DNA from: Dolichospermum sp. DET69
GTDB lineage: Bacteria > Cyanobacteriota > Cyanobacteriia > Cyanobacteriales > Nostocaceae
Length of the DNA: 64,000 bases
NCBI GenBank assembly: GCA_017355425.1
Contig: CP070233.1
Span: 288,501-352,500, forward strand
Direction of reading: 5' to 3'
Below are positions 7,825 to 17,377 of this stretch, piece by piece. The position numbers were made by a program, and so were the translations under genes. The first letter of the stretch is position 1. Each line of letters opens with the position of its first letter. Under the pieces are notes generated by a model that saw only the letters and a program-made list of their open reading frames with translations, searched no databases and was not told the DNA's origin.

Positions 7825-8196
7825 TTACTGGACGATTAGCTTTAATTCTGCAAGAACGCGCTTGATTTCTAGCATTAGTAATCCTTGTTTGGCACTTTCA
7901 CTAGCTAAGACTAGGAGAACGGCATCTTGACCACAACCAGTTAAAATCCCAAAGCCTTTATTACCTTCTACAAAGATCCGGTCAATAGTGCCTCTGGCTA
8001 ATTCCATCCCAATTCTTTCGCCCAAGGATAACATAGATGCTGACATCGCTGATACCCGTTCTTCATCCATCCCACCAGGCAAGCTTGCTGCTAAAGGTAG
8101 TCCGTCAGGAGTGACAAGTGCTGCTCCTTGTACATCAGTAGTACCGCTAACAAAGTTTTGTAAAACCATGCCGAGTTTTTCTGCGTTAATAGCCAT
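7825..8196 (-). CDS. Roadblock/LC7 domain protein
   Basis: A 123-residue single roadblock/LC7 domain, as in MglB and CvnB. Typical features are the N-terminal helix, VQGAALVTPDGLPLAASLPG, the central SAMSASMLSLGERI helix, and the C-terminal strand plus helix LLVLASESAKQG. These proteins dimerise and act as scaffold or activator for MglA-like GTPases. It is first in the minus-strand cluster, which probably starts from a promoter in the 8197-8330 region. Confidence 0.9.
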   Translation of the reverse strand: MAINAEKLGMVLQNFVSGTTDVQGAALVTPDGLPLAASLPGGMDEERVSAMSASMLSLGERIGMELARGTIDRIFVEGNKGFGILTGCGQDAVLLVLASESAKQGLLMLEIKRVLAELKLIVQ

Positions 8197-8975
8197 GATG
8201 ATGATTCTCCGTGATTTTGAATTGGAAAGCGGGTATGAAAGTCAAGTAAATACCGAATTAAACAAACTCTTTTTTACTTGGACGAATATAGTATCCTTTA
8301 TTCTAAAGGCGTAAATTAAAATACATGATTATCGCCCCTTAAATACACAATTTAGTTCCTGCCTGTTCTTTTGCTACCTTTCCCCATAAGATTACTTATC
8401 TTCTTCCTTCTTCCTTCGTGGTTCATTTAGGGACTTCCAAATAAAAAAATGTCCCAAAACTGACGCAAAAATTCTCTCTCTGTGTTCTCTGTGCCTCTGT
8501 GGTTCGTTTATTGGGATAATTTATTTCTTGGAAGTCCCTTAATCTATATTTTTTTAATGGGAAAGGAGTAATAGACTTGACTTGATTTTAATTACATCTG
8601 AATAACTAAGGAGTTAGGAGTGTAAATGGATGCTGTTTCTCTAGCGCCCTTGTGATTTAAATTATGCCCCAGTCACAATTAACATGATACCGAGAAAATA
8701 CTGAATTTAGGTTTTCTTATCATTAATATAAGTTAAGACTATATATAAGATTTTTTGGTTAGCTGAGGCTGTGTAACTCATATAGAATAAGCTTTTTAGG
8801 CTATTCGACCAGAATCAATACATAGTATCGTCTATTAACGTTTGTCAAGAGTATCCACTCTAATAAACTTTTAGTATTGTGTATTAATTTTATCAAGAAT
8901 ATCAATTTTGTATACATAGACATGATGGTAAAGAAAAGTTACCAGCTAGTAATAACTACTTAAGTAGACTATGTG
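8197..8975. other. Gene-free 780-bp stretch
   Basis: It holds the upstream region of the roadblock gene, a 110-bp inverted-repeat element (8430-8539), and an AT-rich region to 8975 with no credible ORF (the longest seen are about ten codons). Nothing tRNA-like was seen. Confidence 0.6.
8430..8539. repeat. 110-bp MITE-like element
   Basis: GGGACTTCCAAATAAAAAAA is inverted as ATTTATTTCTTGGAAGTCCC, with ATGTCCCAA/TTGGGATAA just inside. The centre holds a common cyanobacterial repeat (TTCTCTGTGCCTCTGTGG). Related ends occur at 4838 and 30450. Confidence 0.65.
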
Positions 8976-9641
8976 CTATTTCTTAAAAGTATCTTGTTCT
9001 AAGTAGGTAAAAAAACTATTGGCTAGAATAGCAGCTTGTGTGCGATCGCGTAAATTGAGGCAATTCAAAATGTTGGTAACATGATTTTTGACTGTCCCTT
9101 CAGAAATGTACAGTTTTTGGGCAATTTCTCGATTATTGTCACCAATAGCAATTAACCGCAAAACTTCCTTTTCTCTAGGGGTGAGTTCTGCTAAATTCGC
9201 TGGTACAGATGGTTGGGGAGGAGTAGCAGGAAATTGAGTCATAAGTTTTTTAACTATTCCTGGGCCTAATTGGGAATATCCTTTATCAACCGCACGAATG
9301 GCAACGGCTAATTCTTCTGAGGGTGTATCTTTAAGTAAATAACCCATTGCCCCATTTTGAATTGCTGCTTTCACATATTCATCATCATCAAAGGTTGTTA
9401 ATACAAGCACTTTACTATGGGGAAAGTTTTGATTAATTTCTTTAGTAGCAGCAACTCCATCCATAATTGGCATTCTAATATCCATTAAAATTACATTTGG
9501 TTGGAGTTCTCTGACTAAATTAATTGCTATTTGACCATTTTCGGCTTCTCCGACAATTTCTATATCTGGTTCTAATTCTAATAAGGCTCTTAAACCTTGA
9601 CGAATTAAACTTTGATCATCTACAAGTAAAATGCTAATCAT
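8976..9641 (-). CDS. NarL/FixJ-family response regulator
   Basis: The N-terminal receiver domain has the acidic pair D8-D9, the phospho-acceptor D54 (ILMDIRMPIMDG), the Thr of VLVLTTFDD and the Lys of LLKD. The C-terminal LuxR-type HTH (LTPREKEVLRLIAIGDNNRE, then KLYISEGTVKNHV) binds DNA. At 221 residues it is full length. It starts two bases after the stop of the upstream histidine kinase, so the pair is translationally linked. The divergent Spy-like gene is a plausible target. Confidence 0.95.
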   Translation of the reverse strand: MISILLVDDQSLIRQGLRALLELEPDIEIVGEAENGQIAINLVRELQPNVILMDIRMPIMDGVAATKEINQNFPHSKVLVLTTFDDDEYVKAAIQNGAMGYLLKDTPSEELAVAIRAVDKGYSQLGPGIVKKLMTQFPATPPQPSVPANLAELTPREKEVLRLIAIGDNNREIAQKLYISEGTVKNHVTNILNCLNLRDRTQAAILANSFFTYLEQDTFKK

Positions 9642-9643
9642 TA

Positions 9644-10849
9644 TTATTTGTCTCTGGGTAAGGGGATATTAACTATTATTTGACAACCAGCATTATAACT
9701 ACTATGAATATAAAATTCACCTCTTAATGATAAAGTGCGATCGCGCATACTTTGTAAACCAAATCCGGTAGTATTTTGTTCCACATCAAAACCGCTGCCA
9801 TTATCCTGAATTATTAATTTTAAATTTTCTAAAGTTGTCATTAATTCTAATTTAACTTCTGTAGCTTGTGCATATTTAGAAATATTAGTGAATGATTCTT
9901 GAATAATCCGATAAATGGGAGTGCTGATTTCCATAGACAATGGAGCCATAATAGAAATTTGACAATTAGGTAAAACGCCAGTAGAACGCTGAAAATCTGC
10001 TGCTAGGATCGGAATTGCTTGTTCTAATGTTTGTCCCTGTAAAGGATGGGATCTCATCGTAGAAACAGATTGACGGACATCTTGTAAGGCTTTTGAACCC
10101 AGTTCTTTAGCAGTGGCTAAAAACGTCATAGCTCTAGGTATATCAGATTTTGATAACTTTAAAGCAGTTTCCAATTGAAGATTTAAAGCTGTCAGCGAAT
10201 GTCCTAAAGAATCATGAATTTCTCTAGCAATGCGGTTACGTTCTTCTAAGGTAGCTTGATTTTCAATTTTTAAAGCATATTGACGGAGTTTTTCATTTGC
10301 AATTTCTAGTTTATCTCGACTTTGCCGTTCAGACAAAACAGTATTCATTAATACTAAAACAAATACTAAACTTAAACCAAACAAAACGGCTAAACTAAAA
10401 CTAAAAAATCTAAATCTTTCTTGAGCTATTGGTGAAAATCTTCCTGGAGGCATCCTTTGTTTAAGGGTAAGTAAAAATAAAACAAATGAGGAAAAGGTAA
10501 TTGTTAATCGTCCTGGAAGTTGAAAAATCAAACAACTGCGAGTTACTAAAATCAAATAAAGAAAGGGAAAAAGTCTGGCACTTCTACCTCCATAAAAGCC
10601 AGTAATTAAGATTAATAATACTTCAATAGCTGTATAAATAATTTTATTGGTTTTATTGTAAGTCGGTAATCTTAAACCCATTAAACCAAAAATTGCCAAA
10701 CTGCAAATTGTCAGTTCTGGATACATTGCAGAAAAGCGCGGTGAAGGAGATGGCATCAATACCATTAAACCAGAAAATCCTAACAACAGCCATTCTAAAT
10801 ACAGTAGAAATCTAAAAGGATGATTATTAAACTGAATAGGACGATTCAT
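9644..10849 (-). CDS. HisKA_3-type sensor histidine kinase
   Basis: I place the start at 10849 (MNRPIQFNNHPFRF). The open frame runs 15 codons further, but that stretch is an AATTGATAATTGA microrepeat and not protein-like. About five or six hydrophobic segments span the first ~180 residues, then a short coiled coil, the dimerisation/phosphorylation helix REIHDSLGHSLTALN (phospho-His in EIHD) and the HATPase domain (DNGSGFD, GFGLQSMRDR). This is a NarX/DesK-like kinase with an integral membrane sensor and no periplasmic domain of note. Its partner is the adjacent regulator. Confidence 0.93.
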   Translation of the reverse strand: MNRPIQFNNHPFRFLLYLEWLLLGFSGLMVLMPSPSPRFSAMYPELTICSLAIFGLMGLRLPTYNKTNKIIYTAIEVLLILITGFYGGRSARLFPFLYLILVTRSCLIFQLPGRLTITFSSFVLFLLTLKQRMPPGRFSPIAQERFRFFSFSLAVLFGLSLVFVLVLMNTVLSERQSRDKLEIANEKLRQYALKIENQATLEERNRIAREIHDSLGHSLTALNLQLETALKLSKSDIPRAMTFLATAKELGSKALQDVRQSVSTMRSHPLQGQTLEQAIPILAADFQRSTGVLPNCQISIMAPLSMEISTPIYRIIQESFTNISKYAQATEVKLELMTTLENLKLIIQDNGSGFDVEQNTTGFGLQSMRDRTLSLRGEFYIHSSYNAGCQIIVNIPLPRDK

Positions 10850-11100
10850 AAATAATTGATAATTGATAATTGACAATTGAAAGTTAAAAATCAAGAAACT
10901 TCATACATGAGGACTTAAACGTCTGTCTGACTTAAAATATTTTTATCACAATTAAATGCAAATTGAACAGGGGTAGAATATCTAAATGCTAATGTCATGA
11001 CTAAAGTAACGGATGTAGACGTGACTTTTGCCTCATATCATTCCTGGATGTTAATCCCTATGATAGAAACATAGAAAACCGACATAACCAAAAGCTAATT

Positions 11101-11604
11101 ATGAAACTGAAGACATTATCACTGATTGCTGGCACTCTGGCTTTGACTTTAATCGCAACTCCCTTTGCAGTTCAAGCACAATCAAGTATACCCTCACCCC
11201 AACCTGGTAAGGAAATGCGGGAAAAAGGTCCATTCAAAGGCTTGAATTTGACGACCGAACAAAAAGCGAAAATGAAGGAAATTGGCCGCAATACCCGCGC
11301 TCAAATGGAAGCTGTTTTAACTCCTGAACAAAAGACTAAATTACAAGCTGCAATGGCTCAACGTAAGGCTGAATATCAAGCACAACGTCAGCAAGGACAA
11401 GGGCAACGTCAGGAAAGACGTGAGAAGAGGGGGAATATTTTTGCTTCTTTGAACTTAACTCAAGCACAAAAAGATCAAATGAAACAAATCAGAGAATCAT
11501 CAAAACAACAAATACAAGCTGTGTTAACTCCCCAACAGCAAGCGCAAATGAAGCAAATGCGAGAAAATATGCGTTCTCGTCGTCAACAAGATAAACCTCA
11601 ATAA
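11101..11604 (+). CDS. Spy/CpxP-like LTXXQ periplasmic protein
   Basis: A signal peptide (MKLKTLSLIAGTLALTLIA, cleavage after VQAQ) is followed by two LTXXQ-type units: LNLTTEQKAKMKEI with VLTPEQKTKL, and LNLTQAQKDQMKQI with VLTPQQQAQM. The mature part is rich in Gln, Arg and Lys and predicted all-helical, as in the Spy chaperone and the CpxP stress regulator. It is divergent from the two-component pair with a ~250-bp shared upstream region, recalling the cpxP/cpxRA arrangement although the regulator here is NarL-type. A role as envelope-stress chaperone or kinase modulator is inferred. Confidence 0.85.
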   Translation: MKLKTLSLIAGTLALTLIATPFAVQAQSSIPSPQPGKEMREKGPFKGLNLTTEQKAKMKEIGRNTRAQMEAVLTPEQKTKLQAAMAQRKAEYQAQRQQGQGQRQERREKRGNIFASLNLTQAQKDQMKQIRESSKQQIQAVLTPQQQAQMKQMRENMRSRRQQDKPQ

Positions 11605-11839
11605 TTCTTAACTATTTAATAAATTAGGGGTGGGCATAAAAGCTCATCTCTTTTTCTAACCAAGTAAGTAAGTCGACGGAGAAATTTATAGTTACGCAAT
11701 TTACATAAATTGTCTATTTTGTCAAGATATAAGCTAAAGTATCAGAAATTTTGATTCATGTAATTATTTGTTTATTTTTATGAGAGTGATGCAAAATTTA
11801 TGTACTATTAAGTAAAGAAAGATAACAAGGAATTACTTC

Positions 11840-12019
11840 ATGCCCTATACAAACGAAGAACGCGGTCTTCTCAATAATTTTGCTAAAGAACCCAAGGTTT
11901 ATCAAGCTGAACCTCCTACAAACAGTCAAAAGCTTACTTATATTATATTAGGAATTGCGGGGGTACTTTTAATTGGGGGGGTAATTTTTGTGGCCTTCTC
12001 TGTTTCTAATGTTAGTTAA
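11840..12019 (+). CDS. psb34: Photosystem II assembly protein Psb34
   Basis: A 59-codon gene. It begins MPYTNEERGLLNNFAKEPKV, continues with YQAEPPTNSQKLTY, and ends in one membrane helix (IILGIAGVLLIGGVIFVAFS) and VSNVS. This is the pattern of the ssl1498/Psb34 family, HLIP-related single-helix proteins that bind CP47 in photosystem II assembly intermediates. AAGG lies eight bases upstream of the ATG. A terminator follows at 12059. The assignment is from memory of the family. Confidence 0.78.
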   Translation: MPYTNEERGLLNNFAKEPKVYQAEPPTNSQKLTYIILGIAGVLLIGGVIFVAFSVSNVS

Positions 12020-12058
12020 TTGCCAAAATGTCCTATAAATTTTAAATTTTCCGGAGAT

Positions 12059-12092
12059 CAGGTTCTTATTTTTATCAAGAGCCTGGTTTTTT
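12059..12092 (+). terminator. Intrinsic terminator of psb34
   Basis: CAGGTTCTT pairs with AAGAGCCTG (one G-T pair), 9-base loop, followed by GTTTTTTTG. It lies 40 bases after the psb34 stop. Confidence 0.75.
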
Positions 12093-12235
12093 TGTTAGAA
12101 TGGGAAAATACAAATATAGTTAGCAATTTTTTGACATTCTAGCCCGCAAAACGTGATTCATCCTGAAAAAGAACACATCTGAGTGAAAATTAAAGTTATG
12201 AGATGTGACATTAATATTTAATTTATTCAATCAGG

Positions 12236-14419
12236 ATGTATACAGAAAAAAAGGCTAAAACCCAAGTAAATACAAACGTGAATGAAACTGTACACACAGA
12301 AAACATTAGTTTGAATCGGCAAGTATATCAACGCCTAAAACTTGCCCTGAGTCTGGGTTTACGTAGACAAATTTTATTTGCTATATGTGATGATTTACAT
12401 TTAAGAAATCGGATAGCAGCCCGATTGCATTCAACCCTTGCTTATCCGGTGGGTAAGGTATTATATCAAAGAGCCAATTCGGGGAATTTTAGCACTCCAG
12501 CTTATCCGCGATTAGTTACTTTGCGTTTAGATGTAAGCGATCCTAATCCTATAGCGCAGATCAATCAATGGTTAGCTAATTATCCACCTCCGCTGATGGG
12601 GAAATCAACAGATAATCCCGGTCGTCCCTTACCAATCCCTGCATTTCAAATTGTCGGGGTGGAAATGCTGACTAAAGAACCAGTAGCAGTACAACGGTTA
12701 TTTTTGAATTATCTCCGCTTAGGTGAACAGCACTTATCTGGTGATGAATCTAGCCGCTTTTTAGAATCAAGTTTGTTATTTTGGGTTTCTCGTCCTTGGT
12801 TGTCTACAATTCAGCAATCAGCACCCAAATTTTGGCATTATCGAACGGGTGTATTTGTGTTTGCGGGAGAACCAACACCAACTATAGAGAATAGAGGTTA
12901 TTCAGAGGTTTTAGCGGATTCTCGGAGTTTAGACCGGGAAAATTTAGATCATTTATTTGTTAATGAAGAGAAAATCTCTCCAGATATCCAACAAATAAAT
13001 AAACCGGATTTGCCTTTAACTGCAACTACAGATTCAGTCACAGAAATACCAGACGTGCCTGCTGTTCAATCTTCTCAAATAACCAATAATCAAAGTTTCT
13101 TGTCCTTGTCTCATATTAACGAGGAGTTGCAAAAATTAATTCAGGCAACAATAAATGCTGATGATAGTGATCAAATTCAACAAATACTCTGGGAAATTGA
13201 ACAATTACACATTCAAAAAGCTACTGAAGAGGAATTAGCGATTCCTTCGGGGCGCCTCGCTATCGCTTATCAGAATCTGGGTAATTTCTATCGGTTGCAG
13301 ATTGAGCAAGGACAACCAACCATAGAAAACTTAATGATAGCAATTCTGGCTTATCAGGAAGCGGTGAGCCATGATGAAAGTTCTCCACAACTTCCCGACA
13401 TTTTGAATGATTTGGGGACACTTTACTGGATGTTGCACCGCATCCCTGATAATTCTGAAGAAGCGAAAATTTATATTCAGCAAGGAATAGATTTTTATAA
13501 GTTAGCACTCAAGTTGATTACAGGTGATATTCAGCCAGAAACTTATGCTCGGATTCAAAATAACATTGGTACTGCCTATGGTGATTTGGCTCGGTTTGCT
13601 GACGCAGTAGAAAACTGGAATTGGGCAATTGTTGCTTACAATGAAGCACTTCGTTACCGACAGGAGGAGATAGAACCATTAAAATATGCTGCTTGTCAAA
13701 ATAACTTAGGTACAGCGTACTGGCATCTAGGACAGTATAATCAGCCTGTGGAACATCTCACAAAAGCGATCGCTGCTTATAAATTAGCCATTGTTCACTA
13801 TAAACCGGCGGATGAACCCCTCAAATATGGGATGATTCAGAATAATATTGGTACAGCTTATTGGAATCTTTCCCAATATGAACAACCAAAAGAAAATCTC
13901 CAGTTAGCAATTCAGGTTTATAATGAAGCACTAAAATATCGCACATCTTTTGATGTTCCTCAATCCTATGCTGCTACTCAAAATAATCTGGGTATCGCTT
14001 ATTGGCATCTAGCAAATCAGCCCCAAAGGACAAAGGAAGATCAACAAAAACTCGTAAAATTATGTATTCATGCTTATGAAGAAGCTGTGAATATAGCTCA
14101 CTCACTTATTAGTGTATCTTTGAATTTTGATTTATATGTGACACATAATAATTTAGGATTAGCTCATCATTACTTAGTGACAGATGTATCTTTTATTGGT
14201 GACAAAAAAACACTTTCTCAACACTTAGAAGCTGCTTTAGAAAATCATTTACACGCGTTAAGTGGATTTGATAGACAAACAGAAAATTATCAAACAACAA
14301 TCAGTTACATTATTAACACAATTCGTGCTTTCCATAATAAGTTAGGAATTCAAGGACAAAATTTAGCTTTGTCTAAACTTCCAGGACAATTGTTGCCAGA
14401 TGTTTTGCCGAAGTTATAA
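12236..14419 (+). CDS. Cyanobacterial TPR-repeat protein
   Basis: 727 residues. The N-terminal ~220 residues (QVYQRLKLALSLGLRRQILF, then NRIAARLHSTLAYPVG) resemble an ATPase-like or nucleotide-binding head seen in cyanobacterial TPR proteins, but I see no clear Walker A. A low-complexity linker follows (~220-300), then at least six TPR-like units marked by NNIGTAYGDL, NNLGTAYWHL, NNIGTAYWNL, NNLGIAYWHL and NNLGLAHHYL. No signal peptide, so cytoplasmic. The partner is unknown. The fused ABC ATPase starts 35 bp downstream on the same strand and may be co-transcribed. Confidence 0.8.
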   Translation: MYTEKKAKTQVNTNVNETVHTENISLNRQVYQRLKLALSLGLRRQILFAICDDLHLRNRIAARLHSTLAYPVGKVLYQRANSGNFSTPAYPRLVTLRLDVSDPNPIAQINQWLANYPPPLMGKSTDNPGRPLPIPAFQIVGVEMLTKEPVAVQRLFLNYLRLGEQHLSGDESSRFLESSLLFWVSRPWLSTIQQSAPKFWHYRTGVFVFAGEPTPTIENRGYSEVLADSRSLDRENLDHLFVNEEKISPDIQQINKPDLPLTATTDSVTEIPDVPAVQSSQITNNQSFLSLSHINEELQKLIQATINADDSDQIQQILWEIEQLHIQKATEEELAIPSGRLAIAYQNLGNFYRLQIEQGQPTIENLMIAILAYQEAVSHDESSPQLPDILNDLGTLYWMLHRIPDNSEEAKIYIQQGIDFYKLALKLITGDIQPETYARIQNNIGTAYGDLARFADAVENWNWAIVAYNEALRYRQEEIEPLKYAACQNNLGTAYWHLGQYNQPVEHLTKAIAAYKLAIVHYKPADEPLKYGMIQNNIGTAYWNLSQYEQPKENLQLAIQVYNEALKYRTSFDVPQSYAATQNNLGIAYWHLANQPQRTKEDQQKLVKLCIHAYEEAVNIAHSLISVSLNFDLYVTHNNLGLAHHYLVTDVSFIGDKKTLSQHLEAALENHLHALSGFDRQTENYQTTISYIINTIRAFHNKLGIQGQNLALSKLPGQLLPDVLPKL

Positions 14420-14454
14420 ATTGATAATTAATTTATAAATTAATAATTGGTGAT

Positions 14455-16311
14455 ATGAAAGAAATAGTTTTAGGGGTTCGCAATCTACAAGTTGAATTTA
14501 TCAGTGATAGCAGTAATGTCAAAGCTATTGATGATATTAGCTTCCAGTTACATCAAGGTGAAACTCTGGGAATAGTGGGAGAGTCTGGGAGTGGAAAGTC
14601 AGTTACAGCTTTAGCAATCATGGGTTTGTTGCAATATCCTGGAAAAGTAACTAGAGGGGAAATTTTCTTTTCGCGGACAAATAACCAACCCCTGGATTTA
14701 TTAACATTATCACCTCAAGAAATGCAGCTTTATCGAGGTGGTGATATTGCAATGATTTTCCAAGAACCGATGACTTCTTTAAATCCGGTTTATAGTATCG
14801 GTTTTCAGTTGCAAGAAGCAATTATGCGACATCAAAATGTAAATGCAATTGCAGCGAAAAGAATTGCGATTGCGGGTTTACAAGAAGTTAAACTTTTACC
14901 TAGTGATGAGCAAATTCAAGAACAATATATTAATAATGATTTGTCTGAATCAGGGAGTTTTAAATTAGCACAATTGGTGAAAGAACACAAAGAAGCAATG
15001 CTGGAACGCTATCCTCATCAACTATCTGGGGGACAATTGCAACGAGTGATGATTGCAATGGCAATTTCTTGTAATCCCTCTGTATTAATTGCTGACGAGC
15101 CAACTACAGCTTTAGATGTAACTGTGCAAGCGACAATTTTAGCATTGTTGTATGAATTACAACAAAGTCGCAATATGGCAATGATTTTTATTAGCCATGA
15201 CTTGGGGTTAATTTCGGAAATTACTGACCAAGTGGCAGTGATGTATAAAGGTAAAATTGTGGAATATGGTGCTGCTGCACAAATTTTCAACAATCCCCAA
15301 CATCCTTATACTAAAGGACTTGTAGCTTGTCGTCCTAGTTTGAACCGTCGTCCCCACAAACTGCTGACTGTTTCTGACTATATGAGTGTCACAGAAGATG
15401 AATTTGGCAAAGTCATAATTCAGGCTAAAGAACCCGCACAACCATCGGAAATTACTAGGGAAGAGATTAATCAAAGATTAGCAAATAACAGTGCAAAACA
15501 ACCTCTGTTGACAGTTCGTAACTTGGAAGTTGGTTTTCCAGTTCGGGGAGTATTTGGAGCCACAAAACGTTACCATAAGGCGGTAAATGGCGTTTCTTTT
15601 GATGTCTTTCCGGGAGAAACTTTGGGATTGGTGGGGGAATCGGGTTGCGGTAAAACTACTTTGGGTAGAACCCTGCTGCGATTAATCGAACCGATGAGCG
15701 GTAAAATATTCTTTGATGGACAAGATATTACTCACTTGACTGGGAAAACTTTGCAGCACTTACGACGGGAAATGCAAATTATTTTCCAAAATCCTTTTAG
15801 TTCCCTCAACCCCCGGATGAAAGTTGGGGAAGCGATTATTGAACCCCTATTGATTCATGGTGTGGGTAAGTCAAAACAACAGCAACAAGCTAGGGTTGTG
15901 GAACTTTTAGAAAGGGTGGGTTTAAGTGCAGATGATCAGAAAAAGTATCCTCATCAATTTTCAGGTGGTCAGCGTCAACGGGTTTGTATTGCTCGCGCTT
16001 TAGCTTTGAATCCTAAGTTTATTATCTGCGATGAGTCTGTTTCTGCTTTGGATGTGTCAGTGCAAGCACAGGTTTTAAATTTATTAAAAGAATTGCAAGC
16101 GGATTTTCAACTAACTTATATCTTTATTTCCCATGATTTAAGTGTAGTGAAATTTTTGAGCGATCGCATTTTGGTGATGAACCAAGGAAAAATTGTGGAA
16201 TCAGGGACATCTGAAAGTATCTATTTAGAACCAAAGGAAGAATATACGCAAAAATTAATTGCTGCAATTCCTACTGGTAGTCCTGAACGGATCAGAAATC
16301 GGCACAATTAA
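14455..16311 (+). CDS. Dipeptide/oligopeptide-type ABC transporter, two fused ATPase domains
   Basis: 618 residues containing two complete ABC domains in the DppD-DppF order. Domain 1 has Walker A GESGSGKS, signature LSGGQLQRV and Walker [13 protein letters not shown]. Domain 2 has [18 protein letters not shown] and [12 protein letters not shown]. Both end with the oligopeptide-binding C-terminal motif ([24 protein letters not shown]). It powers uptake of peptides or similar solutes (Dpp/Opp/Gsi class). No permease or binding-protein gene is adjacent, so the membrane partners are elsewhere, a common cyanobacterial arrangement. The substrate cannot be told. Confidence 0.92.
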   Translation: MKEIVLGVRNLQVEFISDSSNVKAIDDISFQLHQGETLGIVGESGSGKSVTALAIMGLLQYPGKVTRGEIFFSRTNNQPLDLLTLSPQEMQLYRGGDIAMIFQEPMTSLNPVYSIGFQLQEAIMRHQNVNAIAAKRIAIAGLQEVKLLPSDEQIQEQYINNDLSESGSFKLAQLVKEHKEAMLERYPHQLSGGQLQRVMIAMAISCNPSVLIADEPTTALDVTVQATILALLYELQQSRNMAMIFISHDLGLISEITDQVAVMYKGKIVEYGAAAQIFNNPQHPYTKGLVACRPSLNRRPHKLLTVSDYMSVTEDEFGKVIIQAKEPAQPSEITREEINQRLANNSAKQPLLTVRNLEVGFPVRGVFGATKRYHKAVNGVSFDVFPGETLGLVGESGCGKTTLGRTLLRLIEPMSGKIFFDGQDITHLTGKTLQHLRREMQIIFQNPFSSLNPRMKVGEAIIEPLLIHGVGKSKQQQQARVVELLERVGLSADDQKKYPHQFSGGQRQRVCIARALALNPKFIICDESVSALDVSVQAQVLNLLKELQADFQLTYIFISHDLSVVKFLSDRILVMNQGKIVESGTSESIYLEPKEEYTQKLIAAIPTGSPERIRNRHN

Positions 16312-16320
16312 ATAATAAAA

Positions 16321-16475
16321 GTGTACACACATCTCTAGACAGGATGCTAAACGTGATCCGATCCCCCTAAATCCCCCTTAAAAAGGGGGACTTTGAAGAA
16401 TTTAGCCCCCCTTTTTAAGGGGGGTTGGGGGGATCTAAACGTTGTGGGGCAACTCTAGAAGACTTGTGTGTACAC
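16321..16475. mobile_element. 155-bp MITE (GTGTACACACA ends), copy 1
   Basis: Perfect inverted ends GTGTACACACA and TGTGTGTACAC enclose two G/C-run hairpins (CCCCCTTAAAAAGGGGG and CCCCCCTTTTTAAGGGGGG). Identical-length copies lie at 33047-33201 and, inverted, at 59643-59799. It lies ten bases after the ABC gene stop. Confidence 0.9.
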
Positions 16476-16500
16476 TGTAGGCTTGCGGGGAGGGGGCTAA

Positions 16501-16809
16501 GATGTACCTCATAAGAGCGCAAACCGCTGTATCGTACTTTCTTTCATTAACCAAATAATCACAAAGAGAATTTACATCTTGATTAAGTTGGGAATTGCGA
16601 TCTAATTTCAATACTTTACAAGTAGATTTTCAAGCATCCGTTAATTCATTATAACGTTGATTCGCTCTTTCCCTGGTCAGAAACGTATTTAACGCCCCCA
16701 TAAACTCAGGAAAGCCAGTTTTGCTTAAACAAATAGAAATCTCAGAACGAACTTGAGCAACCCGTTCTAAATCATTAATAAATTGGTCAGTTCCCACTTG
16801 ATTATTCAT
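16501..16809 (-). pseudogene. Broken small conserved gene
   Basis: From ATG at 16809 the frame reads MNNQVGTDQFINDLERVAQV, then RSEISICLSKTGFPEFMGAL and NTFLTRERANQRYNELTDA, then TGA (16630-16632). The same frame then continues with KSTCKVLKLDRNSQLNQDVN and SLCDYLVNERKYDTAVCALM before running into half of a GAGGTACAT repeat (to about 16478) and the 155-bp MITE. The protein-like composition on both sides of the TGA suggests one gene with a nonsense mutation and a 3' end replaced by repeats. Family unknown. The intact 59-codon part could still be expressed. Confidence 0.5.
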
Positions 16810-16821
16810 GATAATGCCACT

Positions 16822-17127
16822 TTATTTAATATTCTTAAATTTAGATTCTAGAAAAAGTTTATAAACCAGAAAAGCCAAAGCCCCAAACATTACAATTCCT
16901 GCCAAAGCTGAGGCTACTTTCACTGCAACTATAGTTGCCACAGCCAAACCAAAAAGCTGTCCACCAAGAATTACTTTTCTCAGCCAAGATTTTTGAGATT
17001 GTGCTGGTTGGTGTTTTTGCGTTTGATAGAAAGGTGCATCAATACCATGGATTTGATCATCCATTTCGCGCAGTCGCTTTTCTACCTGACGTTGAAGGTC
17101 TTGATTATGTTCATGGGGAGATTTCAT
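16822..17127 (-). CDS. Small membrane protein, unknown function
   Basis: 101 residues. A charged, helical N-terminus (QDLQRQVEKRLREMDDQI) is followed by two hydrophobic segments (VILGGQLFGLAVATIVAVKV and IVMFGALAFLVYKLF), so probably two membrane helices with the termini cytoplasmic. It lies 12 bp upstream of the broken small gene on the minus strand and may have formed an operon with it. I do not recognise the family. Confidence 0.6.
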   Translation of the reverse strand: MKSPHEHNQDLQRQVEKRLREMDDQIHGIDAPFYQTQKHQPAQSQKSWLRKVILGGQLFGLAVATIVAVKVASALAGIVMFGALAFLVYKLFLESKFKNIK

Positions 17128-17377
17128 CAGCGTCCACCTTGTTTAGGACATTATCGATTATATTATATGATAATTTGTACCAGGAAATTCACAAAGCATA
17201 TTATCATTGCTGCATTTAGTTTAGATTCAAGATTGTGTCCTGGCTTTTCGGAAATTATGGGGAAAAAGATCACAATAGGATTTCGTTAAATGTCAAAATT
17301 TGATAGCGTTCGCGAAGCGTCCCGGAGGGAACTAGCGCTGCTGCAAGCAGATCGGGAATAACTCAGGTAGATTCAAC

